Shown here piece by piece: positions 17,093 to 25,182 of a stretch of 64,000 nt of DNA. Made by a program: the position numbers and the translations under genes. The DNA is from Streptomyces sp. SCL15-4 (GTDB taxonomy: Bacteria > Actinomycetota > Actinomycetes > Streptomycetales > Streptomycetaceae), in the NCBI RefSeq assembly GCF_033366695.1, contig NZ_JAOBTQ010000001.1, positions 5,208,001-5,272,000 of the forward strand, in the 5' to 3' direction. Position 1 is the first letter of the stretch. Every line of letters starts with the position of its first letter. The notes below the pieces were generated by a model. It worked only from the letters and a program-made list of their open reading frames with translations, was not told the DNA's origin and did no database searches.

Positions 17093-17479
17093 TTTCCCGG
17101 CAATCCCGCGCACCGGGAATGGCCTTGCGCCAGGGTTTGTTAGCCTTGACGTGGCACCGGCCCGATCCAAGCCCCCGGGCCCAACCTTCGTCGCCACGAG
17201 CGACCACTTGCCGCGAGGCGAGCATGGCGGGTCGGTGTCGTAAACGTGGGAGGCCCACGTCACGGATGTGACGTGGGCCTCTTTCTTTGCTCCCGACGCC
17301 TCTTTCCTCCCCCGATCGTTTCTCGTATGGTGGAAGTGGTTTTCCGAAACCACGCACCCCATAGGGAACGTCGCGTGAACAAAACGTCCGTAACCCAGGG
17401 CGACTACCACGTACTGAGCGGTAGGTGCGACGATCGGACGGCACAACTCGCGACACGGTGAAAGCAGAGGAAGTCGGCC
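17093..17479 (+). promoter_or_regulatory. 387-bp leader/intergenic region before malic enzyme
   Basis: Gene-free. A strong hairpin with a T-rich tail (17250-17281, then TTTCTTT) divides it. The 3' half has a second small stem-loop GTGGTTT/AAACCAC (17336-17342 with 17347-17353) and an AG-rich Shine-Dalgarno (AGAGGAAG at about 17467-17474). The first hairpin may end helR transcription or act as an attenuator if a promoter lies before it. No ORF with support is visible. Confidence 0.55.
17250..17281 (+). terminator. Intrinsic terminator with U-rich tail
   Basis: Perfect 14-bp stem (17250-17263 with 17268-17281), a GGAT loop and TTTCTTT after it. It is the most canonical rho-independent terminator in the window. 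It lies 158 bp after the helicase stop and about 200 bp before malic enzyme. Confidence 0.85.
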
Positions 17480-18895
17480 ATGGCAACGGCGCCCAGCGTC
17501 TCCTACTCGATGACGATCCGGCTGGAGGTGCCCGCGAGCGGAACGGCCGTATCGCAGCTCACCACCGCCGTGGAGTCCTCCGGAGGCTCGGTGACCGGCC
17601 TCGACGTCACCGCGTCCGGCCACGAGAAGCTCCGTATCGACGTCACCATCGCGGCCACCTCCACGGCCCACGCCGAGGAGATCGTCGAGAAGCTGCGCGG
17701 CATCGAGGGTGTCACGCTCGGCAAGGTCTCCGACCGTACGTTCCTGATGCACCTCGGCGGCAAGATCGAGATGGCGTCGAAGCACCCCATCCGCAACCGT
17801 GACGACCTGTCCATGGTCTACACGCCCGGTGTGGCCCGCGTCTGCATGGCCATCGCCGAGAACCCCGAGGACGCCCGCCGCCTCACCATCAAGCGCAACT
17901 CCGTCGCGGTCGTGACCGACGGTTCCGCCGTGCTGGGCCTCGGCAACATCGGCCCCAAGGCCGCGCTGCCCGTCATGGAGGGCAAGGCGGCCCTCTTCAA
18001 GCGCTTCGCCGGCATCGACGCCTGGCCGATCTGCCTGGACACCCAGGACAGCGACGCCATCGTGGAGATCGTCAAGGCGATCGCCCCGGGCTTCGCCGGC
18101 ATCAACCTGGAGGACATCTCCGCGCCGCGCTGCTTCGAGATCGAGGCCCGGCTGCGCGAGGCCCTGGACATCCCGGTCTTCCACGACGACCAGCACGGCA
18201 CCGCCATCGTCGTGCTCGCCGCCCTGACCAACGCCCTGCGCGTGACGGACAAGCCCATCCAGAACATCCGGGTCGTCATGTCCGGCGCCGGCGCGGCCGG
18301 TACGGCCATCCTGAAGCTGCTGCTGGCGGCCGGTGTGAAGAACGCCGTCGTCGCCGACATCCACGGCGTCGTGCACGCCGGCCGCGAAGACCTGGTGAAC
18401 GCCCCGGCCGACTCGCCGCTGCGCTGGATCGCCGACAACACCAACCACGAGGGCCTGACCGGCACCCTGAAGGAGGCCGTGCGCGGCGCCGACGTCTTCA
18501 TCGGCGTCTCCGCCCCGAACGTCCTGGACGGCGCCGACGTGGCCGCCATGGCCGAGGGCGCCATCGTGTTCGCGCTCGCGAACCCCGACCCCGAGGTGGA
18601 CCCGGCGATCGCCCGGCAGACGGCCGCCGTCGTGGCCACCGGCCGCTCCGACTTCCCGAACCAGATCAACAACGTGCTGGTCTTCCCGGGTGTCTTCCGC
18701 GGCCTGCTGGACGCCCAGTCCCGCACGGTCAACACCGAGATGATGCTCGCGGCCGCGAAGGCCCTCGCCGACGTCGTCAGCGAGGACGAGCTGAACCCGA
18801 ACTACATCGTCCCCAGCGTCTTCAACGACAAGGTCGCGGGCGCGGTGGCCGGAGCGGTCCGGGAGGCCGCCAAGGCGGCCGGCGCGACGGCCTGA
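17480..18895 (+). CDS. NAD-dependent malic enzyme with N-terminal ACT domain
   Basis: 471 residues. Residues ~5-85 form an ACT domain (YSMTIRLEVPASGTAVSQLTT..., KLRGIEGVTLGKV), a likely allosteric site. The malic-enzyme core follows: VYTPGVARVC (catalytic Tyr near 114), GLGNIGPKAALPVMEGKAALFK, DAWPICLDTQD and FHDDQHGTAIV for metal and malate, then the Rossmann motif SGAGAAGTAI. It converts malate to pyruvate and CO2 with NAD reduction. ATG 17480 has AGAGGAAG about 6 nt upstream. It stands alone behind a long leader. Confidence 0.93.
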   Translation: MATAPSVSYSMTIRLEVPASGTAVSQLTTAVESSGGSVTGLDVTASGHEKLRIDVTIAATSTAHAEEIVEKLRGIEGVTLGKVSDRTFLMHLGGKIEMASKHPIRNRDDLSMVYTPGVARVCMAIAENPEDARRLTIKRNSVAVVTDGSAVLGLGNIGPKAALPVMEGKAALFKRFAGIDAWPICLDTQDSDAIVEIVKAIAPGFAGINLEDISAPRCFEIEARLREALDIPVFHDDQHGTAIVVLAALTNALRVTDKPIQNIRVVMSGAGAAGTAILKLLLAAGVKNAVVADIHGVVHAGREDLVNAPADSPLRWIADNTNHEGLTGTLKEAVRGADVFIGVSAPNVLDGADVAAMAEGAIVFALANPDPEVDPAIARQTAAVVATGRSDFPNQINNVLVFPGVFRGLLDAQSRTVNTEMMLAAAKALADVVSEDELNPNYIVPSVFNDKVAGAVAGAVREAAKAAGATA

Positions 18896-19216
18896 GCACG
18901 GCGTGCCGTACGGTGCGGAGGGCTGTGAGCATCGCCACGCGCCCCACCGCACCGGCGCGTCGTGGAACCACCGGATGCCGGGCGCACTCTAGGGTGACGG
19001 CCGAGCAGGCGCTTTTCGTGTGACTCCCCAGGGTGTTCTCACGACTCCTACGGGTGCCGGATTGGCTTTCCCGCCGCAGGTAGGGGCAGGATGCTCCTCC
19101 GGGGATCACATCCCCGGGGGCGACCCCAAGGGCGCGAGCGCATCGGCATCGCAGTGCCTCGGGCGGCACCGCCGCGTGGCACACCCCAACGGCAAGAAAA
19201 ACACGGGAGTAACAAC
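18896..19216 (+). promoter_or_regulatory. 321-bp promoter region of hupA
   Basis: Gene-free. It has a 7-bp inverted repeat ACGCGCC/GGCGCGT (18937-18943 with 18954-18960) that may terminate malic-enzyme transcription, and a stem CCGGGGA/TCCCCGG (19099-19105 with 19111-19117, 5-nt loop) about 100 nt before hupA that would lie in a 5' UTR. The Shine-Dalgarno is CGGGAG just before ATG 19217. A long untranslated leader is typical for this very highly expressed gene, but promoter boxes could not be fixed by eye. Confidence 0.45.
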
Positions 19217-19498
19217 ATGAACCGCAGTGAGCTGGTGGCCGCGCTGGCCGACCGCGCCGAGGTGACCCGCAAGGACGCCGACGCCGTGCTGGCCGCGTTC
19301 GCCGAGACCGTCGGCGAGATCGTCGCCAAGGGCGACGAGAAGGTCACCATCCCTGGCTTCCTGACCTTCGAGCGCACCCACCGTGCCGCTCGCACCGCGC
19401 GCAACCCGCAGACCGGCGAGCCCATCAACATCCCGGCCGGCTACAGCGTGAAGGTCACCGCCGGCAGCAAGCTCAAGGAAGCCGCCAAGGGCAAGTAA
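19217..19498 (+). CDS. hupA: DNA-binding protein HU
   Basis: 93 residues, standard HU length. MNRSELVAALADRAEVTRKDADAVL and the DNA-binding arm (FERTHRAARTARNPQTGEPINIPAG) are intact; the C-terminus ends KEAAKGK without the long Lys-rich tail of the HupS type. HU is a homodimeric nucleoid protein that bends and compacts DNA. The start is fixed by conserved sequence and the Shine-Dalgarno. The convergent murA is separated by a strong bidirectional hairpin. Confidence 0.96.
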   Translation: MNRSELVAALADRAEVTRKDADAVLAAFAETVGEIVAKGDEKVTIPGFLTFERTHRAARTARNPQTGEPINIPAGYSVKVTAGSKLKEAAKGK

Positions 19499-19624
19499 GC
19501 GCTCCCTTTCGAGCGCCGGCCCGCTGAGGCGCCGTTCGACGGAGCGCCGTGGGTGACTGCGGAGCCGCATCCGCTGGCCGCGCAGTTCCCCGGGCCCCTT
19601 CGGGCGCATCAGCAAAGGACACCG

Positions 19625-19665
19625 CAAAGGGCGGCCCCCCTTCCGCCGAGGGGGGCCGCCCTTTG
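19625..19665. terminator. Bidirectional terminator between hupA and murA
   Basis: Perfect 16-bp stem (19625-19640 with 19650-19665) and a 9-nt loop. The stem ends in CAAAGGG/CCCTTTG, giving a few T residues on either strand. It lies between convergent genes, 127 bp after hupA and 15 bp from the murA stop. Confidence 0.88.
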
Positions 19666-19679
19666 GTGTACCCGGACCG

Positions 19680-21020
19680 CTAGCCGAGCGCCTTGCCCGG
19701 CAGTTCGACCTTCGCGCCGAGTTCCACGAGCTTGTCCATGAAGTTCTCGTAGCCGCGGTTGATCAGGTCGATGCCGTGGACGCGGGACGTGCCCTCGGCG
19801 GCGAGGGCCGCGATGAGGTACGAGAAGCCGCCGCGCAGGTCAGGGATGACCAGATCGGCGCCCTGGAGCCTGGTGGGGCCGGAGACGACCGCGGAGTGCA
19901 GGAAGTTGCGCGCGCCGAAGCGGCAGGCGGAGCCGCCCAGGCACTCGCGGTAGAGCTGGATGTGCGCGCCCATCTGGTTCAGCGCGGAGGTGAAGCCGAG
20001 CCGGGACTCGTACACCGTCTCGTGGATGATGGACAGGCCCGTGGCCTGGGTCAGGGCCACCACCAGCGGCTGCTGCCAGTCCGTCTGGAAACCGGGGTGC
20101 ACGTCCGTCTCCAGGGCGATGGACTTCAACTGCCCGCCCGGGTGCCAGAAACGGATGCCCTCGTCGTCGATCCGGAAGGCGCCGCCCACCTTGCGGTAGG
20201 TGTTCAGGAACGTCATCATCGAGCGCTGCTGGGCGCCGCGGACGTAGATGTCGCCGTTGGTCGCGAGCGCGGCGGAGGCCCAGGAGGCGGCCTCCAGACG
20301 GTCCGGCAGGGCGCGGTGGGTGTAGCCGGAGAGCTTGTCCACACCGGTGATGCGGATCGTGCGGTCGGTGTCCATCGCGATGATCGCGCCCATCTTCTGC
20401 AGCACGCAGATGAGGTCCTCGATCTCCGGCTCGACGGCCGCGTTGGACAACTCCGTGACGCCCTCGGCCAGTACGGCCGTCAGCAGCACCTGCTCGGTCG
20501 CGCCGACGGACGGGTAGGGCAGCCGGATCTTCGTGCCGCGCAGCCGCTGCGGAGCCTCCAGGTACTGCCCGTCGGCCCGCTTCTCGATCGTCGCGCCGAA
20601 CTGCCGCAGCACGTCGAAGTGGAAGTCGATGGGCCGGCCGCCGATGTCACAGCCGCCGAGACCGGGGATGAACGCGTGGCCGAGACGGTGCAGGAGGGGG
20701 CCGCAGAAGAGGATCGGGATGCGGCTGGAACCCGCGTGGGCATCGATGTCGGCGACGTTGGCGCTCTCGACGTGCGTCGGGTCCATCACCAGTTCGCCGG
20801 GCTCCTCGCCCGGACGGACCGTCACCCCGTGCAGCTGGAGCAGGCCGCGGACGACCCGCACGTCACGGATGTCCGGAACGTTGCGCAGTCGGCTCGGCTC
20901 GCTGCCCAGCAGGGCGGCGACCATGGCCTTCGGTACGAGGTTCTTCGCACCGCGGACACGGATCTCGCCCTCCAGCGGGGTTCCGCCGTGGACAAGCAGG
21001 ACATCGTCGTTGACGGTCAT
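19680..21020 (-). CDS. murA: UDP-N-acetylglucosamine 1-carboxyvinyltransferase MurA
   Basis: 446 residues. It catalyses the first committed step of peptidoglycan synthesis, transfer of enolpyruvate from PEP to UDP-GlcNAc. The EPSP-synthase fold is clear: GAKNLVPKAM with the conserved Lys near 26, and the active-site loop LGGCDIGGRP with Cys124, the residue alkylated by fosfomycin in sensitive enzymes. Mycobacterial MurA has Asp here, so this one may be fosfomycin-sensitive. ATG 21020 follows a gap shared with the divergent yqgE gene. Confidence 0.95.
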   Translation of the reverse strand: MTVNDDVLLVHGGTPLEGEIRVRGAKNLVPKAMVAALLGSEPSRLRNVPDIRDVRVVRGLLQLHGVTVRPGEEPGELVMDPTHVESANVADIDAHAGSSRIPILFCGPLLHRLGHAFIPGLGGCDIGGRPIDFHFDVLRQFGATIEKRADGQYLEAPQRLRGTKIRLPYPSVGATEQVLLTAVLAEGVTELSNAAVEPEIEDLICVLQKMGAIIAMDTDRTIRITGVDKLSGYTHRALPDRLEAASWASAALATNGDIYVRGAQQRSMMTFLNTYRKVGGAFRIDDEGIRFWHPGGQLKSIALETDVHPGFQTDWQQPLVVALTQATGLSIIHETVYESRLGFTSALNQMGAHIQLYRECLGGSACRFGARNFLHSAVVSGPTRLQGADLVIPDLRGGFSYLIAALAAEGTSRVHGIDLINRGYENFMDKLVELGAKVELPGKALG

Positions 21021-21294
21021 GAATCTCGCGTTCCGATGAGTTGGTCAGGGGCCGGCCGATCACTGTGCGCAGGGGCCGGGAAGACAGGGTAATCGCCGAT
21101 TACCCCCCTCCCGTAAGCCCAGTACCCGGCCAGTCGGTCATAGCTGTGTCACAACACGAACCGTTCCCTTTCGGGCACATGGGGTCACCGGCGCCCCGGT
21201 GTGCGCCGGGGTGGTGTCCGCCCCCGGGCCGCCTTCACTCCCGTGCCCCCGATTGGGTCCCCACGGCCGGGGAAGATGCGGGATCATGTCTGGC

Positions 21295-21867
21295 ATGACC
21301 GAGGTGTCCTCGCTCACAGGGCGGCTGCTCGTGGCCACTCCCGCCCTGGCGGACCCGAACTTCGACCGTGCGGTGGTGCTCCTCCTCGACCACGACGAGG
21401 AGGGTTCCCTCGGTGTCGTCCTGAACCGGCCCACCCCGGTGGTCGTCGGAGACATCCTGGAGGGCTGGGCCGACCTCGCCGGCGAGCCCGGTGTGGTCTT
21501 CCAGGGCGGCCCGGTGTCGCTGGACTCGGCGCTGGGCGTGGCGGTCATCCCGGGCGGCGCCGACGGCGACCGGGCGCCGCTCGGCTGGCGGCGGGTCTAC
21601 GGCGCGATCGGCCTGGTGGACCTGGAGGCCCCGCCGGAGCTGCTCGCCTCGGCCGTGGGCAGCCTGCGCATCTTCGCCGGGTACGCCGGCTGGGGCCCCG
21701 GCCAGCTGGAGGACGAGCTGGTGGAGGGCGCCTGGTACGTCGTGGAGTCCGAGCCCGGCGACGTGTCCTCGCCGGCCCCGGAACGGCTGTGGCGCGAGGT
21801 GCTGCGCCGCCAGCGCAGCGAACTGGCGATGGTGGCCACGTATCCGGACGACCCTTCGCTCAACTGA
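21295..21867 (+). CDS. YqgE/AlgH (UPF0301) family protein
   Basis: 190 residues. Family stretches LLVATPALADPNFDRAVVLL, GSLGVVLNRPT, VFQGGPV and FAGYAGWGPGQLEDEL are all present. The biochemical function of UPF0301 is not established. ATG 21295 (MTEVSSLTGRLL) matches the usual N-terminus; ATG 21286 would add three residues and cannot be excluded. DUF3039 follows after 29 bp. Confidence 0.88.
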   Translation: MTEVSSLTGRLLVATPALADPNFDRAVVLLLDHDEEGSLGVVLNRPTPVVVGDILEGWADLAGEPGVVFQGGPVSLDSALGVAVIPGGADGDRAPLGWRRVYGAIGLVDLEAPPELLASAVGSLRIFAGYAGWGPGQLEDELVEGAWYVVESEPGDVSSPAPERLWREVLRRQRSELAMVATYPDDPSLN

Positions 21868-21896
21868 TGCCTGTGAGCTTCAGTACCCTGGCTGTT

Positions 21897-22187
21897 ATGA
21901 GCACTCTCGAGCCCGAGCGCGGGACTGGTACGGGGACCCTCGTAGAGCCGACGCCGCAGGTGTCCCACGGCGACGGCGATCACGAGCGCTTCGCCCACTA
22001 CGTCCAGAAGGACAAGATCATGGCGAGCGCCCTCGACGGCACCCCCGTCGTGGCGCTGTGCGGCAAGGTCTGGGTGCCGGGCCGCGACCCGAAGAAGTAC
22101 CCCGTCTGCCCGATGTGCAAGGAGATCTACGAATCCATGGGCAGCGGCGGCGACGACAAGGGCAAGGGCAAGGGCGGCGACAAGTAG
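21897..22187 (+). CDS. DUF3039 zinc-knuckle protein
   Basis: 96 residues. The core ERFAHYVQKDKIMASALDGTPVVALCGKVWVPGRDP and YPVCPMCKEIYE is that of DUF3039, with a likely metal site from CGK and CPMC. The C-terminus is Lys/Gly-rich. The function is unknown. The start lies 7 nt after TACCCT (21884-21889), which predicts a leaderless message separate from yqgE. A hairpin follows at 22213-22249. Confidence 0.85.
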   Translation: MSTLEPERGTGTGTLVEPTPQVSHGDGDHERFAHYVQKDKIMASALDGTPVVALCGKVWVPGRDPKKYPVCPMCKEIYESMGSGGDDKGKGKGGDK

Positions 22188-22212
22188 GTCCCCGGCCCGG
22201 CCGGAGGCGGTG

Positions 22213-22249
22213 AGGTCCCCGGGGCGCGCGCGGCGCGTCCCGGGGACCT
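22213..22249 (+). terminator. Terminator after DUF3039
   Basis: An 11-bp stem (22213-22223 with 22239-22249) encloses a GC-rich interior that can extend the pairing, followed by a T-rich TCGTGTTTTCC. It separates DUF3039 from the hexosaminidase promoter. Confidence 0.8.
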
Positions 22250-22268
22250 TCGTGTTTTCCGGCCGCCG

Positions 22269-22284
22269 ACTGGTCCAGACCTCT
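22269..22284 (+). promoter_or_regulatory. DasR-type operator (dre) ahead of hexosaminidase
   Basis: ACTGGTCCAGACCTCT matches the DasR-responsive element (core ACTGGTCTAGACCACT) with three mismatches. DasR represses chitin and N-acetylglucosamine genes until glucosamine-6-phosphate releases it. The site is 96 bp before the start of a GH20 hexosaminidase, an expected target. Confidence 0.75.
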
Positions 22285-22329
22285 TGTGGGGGCCGGGCGC
22301 AGTGCCTAGCCTTCGAGGTGTCGCTTTGT

Positions 22330-22355
22330 GCAACGACCGTTGCGCATATTGCAAC
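22330..22355 (+). promoter_or_regulatory. Triple GCAAC element, possible second operator
   Basis: GCAACG (22330-22335), inverted CGTTGC (22338-22343) and direct GCAAC (22351-22355) form an inverted repeat plus a third copy within 26 bp, 25 bp before the start codon. The arrangement looks like a repressor site or a set of half-sites. I cannot name the regulator. Confidence 0.4.
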
Positions 22356-22379
22356 AACCTGTCTCAGGGGGCTGAGGAC

Positions 22380-24017
22380 GTGGAACTGATTCCGGCGCCG
22401 CGCGCCGTCGAGGAGCCGACCGGACCGGGCGTGCCGCTCGGCCCGGACACCACGCTGTGGGCCGGCCCGGGCACCGAACGCACCGAACGCTGGCTGCGCG
22501 CCACCCTCGGTGCGGCCCTGGACCTGCCGCTGCGCCCCGGGCCCGGGGACGCCCGCGACGGCGTACGGCTGCTGCTGGACGACACCCTGGCCCCCGAGGC
22601 GTACCGGCTCACCGCCGCCGCCGGCGACGGGGTGGAGATCCGCGGCGGCGGGCCGGCGGGCGTGTTCTGGGGCGCCCAGACCCTGCGCCAGCTGCTCGGC
22701 GCCGACGCCTTCCGCCGCGCCCCCGTGCGCCCCGGCACCGCCCGTTCCGTGCCCCCGCTGACCGTCGAGGACGCTCCCCGGTTCCGCTGGCGCGGTCTGC
22801 TCCTCGACGTCGCCCGGCACTTCATGCCCAAGGAGGGCGTGCTGCGCTATCTGGACCTGATGGCCGCGCACAAACTCAACGTGCTGCACCTGCACCTGAC
22901 GGACGACCAGGGCTGGCGGATCGAGATCAAGCGGTATCCGAAACTGACCGAAACCGGCTCCTGGCGCGCGCGGACCAAATTCGGCCACCGGGCCTCACCG
23001 CTGTGGGACGAGAAACCGCACGGCGGGTACTACACCCAGGACGACATCCGGGAGATCGTCGCCTACGCCGCCGAGCGGCACATCAGCGTCGTTCCCGAGA
23101 TCGACGTACCGGGCCACTCGCAGGCCGCCATCGCCGCGTACCCGGAACTCGGCAACACCGACGTCGTCGACACCGCCGCCCTGTCCGTCTGGGACACCTG
23201 GGGCATCTCGTCCAACGTCCTCGCCCCCACCGACACCACGCTGCGCTTCTACGAAGGCGTGTTCGAGGAGGTCCTGGAGCTCTTCCCCGCCGACGCGGCC
23301 GGGTTCTCCGCGTTCGTGCACGTCGGCGGCGACGAGTGCCGCAAGGAGCAGTGGACCGAGTCCGTCACCGCAAAGACCCGCATCGCCGACCTCGGCCTCA
23401 CCGACGAGGACGCGCTCCAGTCCTGGTTCATCGGGCACTTCGACGCCTGGCTGGCCGCGCGCGGGCGCCGCCTCATCGGCTGGGACGAGATCCTGGAGGG
23501 CGGGCTCGCGCCGGGCGCGGCCGTCGCCTCCTGGCGGGGCTACGCGGGCGGCATCGCCGCCGCCCGGGCCGGACACGACGTGGTCATGTGCCCCGAGCAG
23601 TACGTCTACCTGGACCACCGGCAGGCCCCCGGCGACGACGAACCGGTGCCGATCGGCTTCGTGCGCACCTTGGAGGACGTCTACCGGTTCGAACCCGTCC
23701 CGGCCGGGCTCACCGAGGAGGAGGCCCGGCATGTGCTGGGCACCCAGGCCAACGTGTGGACCGAGGTGCTGGAGGACTCCGCGCGCGTGGACTACCAGGC
23801 CTTCCCCCGCCTCGCCGCCCTCGCCGAGGTCGCCTGGAGCCCGCTGCCCGCCCCCGCCGACCGGGACTACCCCGACTTCGAACGCCGGATGACCGCCCAC
23901 TACCGGCGACTTGACGCCCTCGGCGTCGCCTACCGGCCACCCGCCGGACCCCGGCCGTGGCAGCGCCGCCCGGGCGTGCCCGGCCGCCCGATCGAGGGAC
24001 CGCCCCCGAACCGCTGA
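22380..24017 (+). CDS. Beta-N-acetylhexosaminidase, GH20
   Basis: 545 residues. An N-terminal GH20b-like domain (about 1-130) is followed by the GH20 barrel: FRWRGLLLDVARHFMPKE, NVLHLHLTDDQGWRIEIK and the catalytic Asp-Glu pair in HVGGDECRKEQW, then WDEILEGG. It releases N-acetylglucosamine from chitobiose-like ends. No signal peptide is visible, so it is probably cytoplasmic and acts on imported oligomers. GTG 22380 is chosen because AGGGGG at about 22366-22371 is correctly spaced; the upstream frame is not conserved. A DasR box precedes it. Confidence 0.92.
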   Translation: MELIPAPRAVEEPTGPGVPLGPDTTLWAGPGTERTERWLRATLGAALDLPLRPGPGDARDGVRLLLDDTLAPEAYRLTAAAGDGVEIRGGGPAGVFWGAQTLRQLLGADAFRRAPVRPGTARSVPPLTVEDAPRFRWRGLLLDVARHFMPKEGVLRYLDLMAAHKLNVLHLHLTDDQGWRIEIKRYPKLTETGSWRARTKFGHRASPLWDEKPHGGYYTQDDIREIVAYAAERHISVVPEIDVPGHSQAAIAAYPELGNTDVVDTAALSVWDTWGISSNVLAPTDTTLRFYEGVFEEVLELFPADAAGFSAFVHVGGDECRKEQWTESVTAKTRIADLGLTDEDALQSWFIGHFDAWLAARGRRLIGWDEILEGGLAPGAAVASWRGYAGGIAAARAGHDVVMCPEQYVYLDHRQAPGDDEPVPIGFVRTLEDVYRFEPVPAGLTEEEARHVLGTQANVWTEVLEDSARVDYQAFPRLAALAEVAWSPLPAPADRDYPDFERRMTAHYRRLDALGVAYRPPAGPRPWQRRPGVPGRPIEGPPPNR

Positions 24018-24288
24018 CCGCACGGCCCCGCCCCGTCCCGCACCGCTCCACCCCGAACAAGTGCCGGAAAAACCCCGGCAGTATCACCGAAGAGTGGCAA
24101 TCCGTACGCACCGGCGATGCCGTGCGAAACCGGATCATCCCCCCGGTGAGGTGGGCGAAAGCCTCCTAGCGGACCCCCGCGTTCGGGCGTTGCGAAGATG
24201 TGCCAGAGTTGCGTCGTCCGCCCTGTCAGCACGTACCGTACGGCAACACAGGCGGGACCAGGTGGGGCAGCGGGAAGGGGCAGCCGGT

Positions 24289-25182
24289 TTGACCACGCAC
24301 GCACCGCAGACGGCGCAGGCCGTCACGTTGCCCACGACGCTGGACGAGGCGGTGGCGGCCCTCGCGGCCCTGCCCACCGCCGTCCCCGTGGCGGGCGGCA
24401 CCGACCTGATGGCCGCCGTCAACTCCGGTCAGCTCAGGCCGGCCGCGCTGGTGGGACTGGGCCGCATCAGCGAGATCCGCGGCTGGCAGTACCAGGACGG
24501 CCACGCGCTGCTCGGCGCGGGCCTCACCCACGCGCGCATGGGCCGCCCCGACTTCGCGGCCCTCATCCCGGCACTCGCCGCCGCCGCGCGCGCCGCCGGC
24601 CCGCCGCACATCCGCAACGCGGGCACCCTGGGCGGCAACATCGCCTCCGCCGCGCCCACCGGTGACGCGCTGCCGGTGCTGGCCGCCCTGGAGGCGACGC
24701 TGATCATCGCGGGCCCGGGCGGAGCCCGCCGGGAGATCCCGGTGTCGCACCTGCTGGCCGGCGTGGAGATGCTCGGCGGCGGCGAACTCATCGGCTACGT
24801 CCGCGTACCGCTGCTGCACGCCCCGCAGGTCTTCCTGAAAGCCACCGGACGCACCGGCCCGGGCCGCGCGCTGGCCTCCGTGGCCCTCGTCCTCGACCCC
24901 GCCCGGCGCGGCGTGCGCTGCGCCGTCGGCGCCATAGCGCCGATGCCGCTGAGGCCCCTGGAGGCCGAGCAGTGGATCGCGGGACTCATCGACTGGGACA
25001 ACGACCGCGCCCTCGTCCCGGAGGCCCTGCACGCCTTCGGCGAGTACGTCGCCGCGGCCTGCATCCCCGACCCGGCCCCCGAGGCCGACGGCACGGTGGT
25101 CCCGCTTCCGCCCGCCGTACTGCACCTGCGGCGCACCGTCGCCGCGCTGGCCCGACGAGCACTGGGGAGGGCGCTGTCGTGA
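24289..25182 (+). CDS. Molybdenum-hydroxylase FAD-binding subunit (CoxM/XdhB-like)
   Basis: 297 residues. The FAD_binding_5 fold shows PVAGGTDLMAAVNSG for the pyrophosphate and RNAGTLGGNIASAAPTGDALP around the isoalloxazine, then the CO_deh_flav_C-like domain. In this family the subunit carries electrons from the 2Fe-2S clusters to an acceptor. TTG 24289 is preferred: AAGGGG (24275-24280) is 8 nt upstream; GTG 24262 in frame is an alternative. Its stop overlaps the next start by 4 bp (GTGA), the first link of a coupled operon. Confidence 0.88.
   Translation: MTTHAPQTAQAVTLPTTLDEAVAALAALPTAVPVAGGTDLMAAVNSGQLRPAALVGLGRISEIRGWQYQDGHALLGAGLTHARMGRPDFAALIPALAAAARAAGPPHIRNAGTLGGNIASAAPTGDALPVLAALEATLIIAGPGGARREIPVSHLLAGVEMLGGGELIGYVRVPLLHAPQVFLKATGRTGPGRALASVALVLDPARRGVRCAVGAIAPMPLRPLEAEQWIAGLIDWDNDRALVPEALHAFGEYVAAACIPDPAPEADGTVVPLPPAVLHLRRTVAALARRALGRALS

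Noticed and set aside
14726-18952. Antisense ORF of 1408 aa over the helicase and malic enzyme
   Set aside because: It spans two convincing plus-strand genes in a high-GC genome, where stop codons are rare on the opposite strand; composition is Arg/Gly/His/Val-rich without a domain.
22326-22359. A LacI-family operator for the hexosaminidase
   Set aside because: The GCAAC arrangement has only half-site similarity and no fixed centre; it is reported as an unnamed element.
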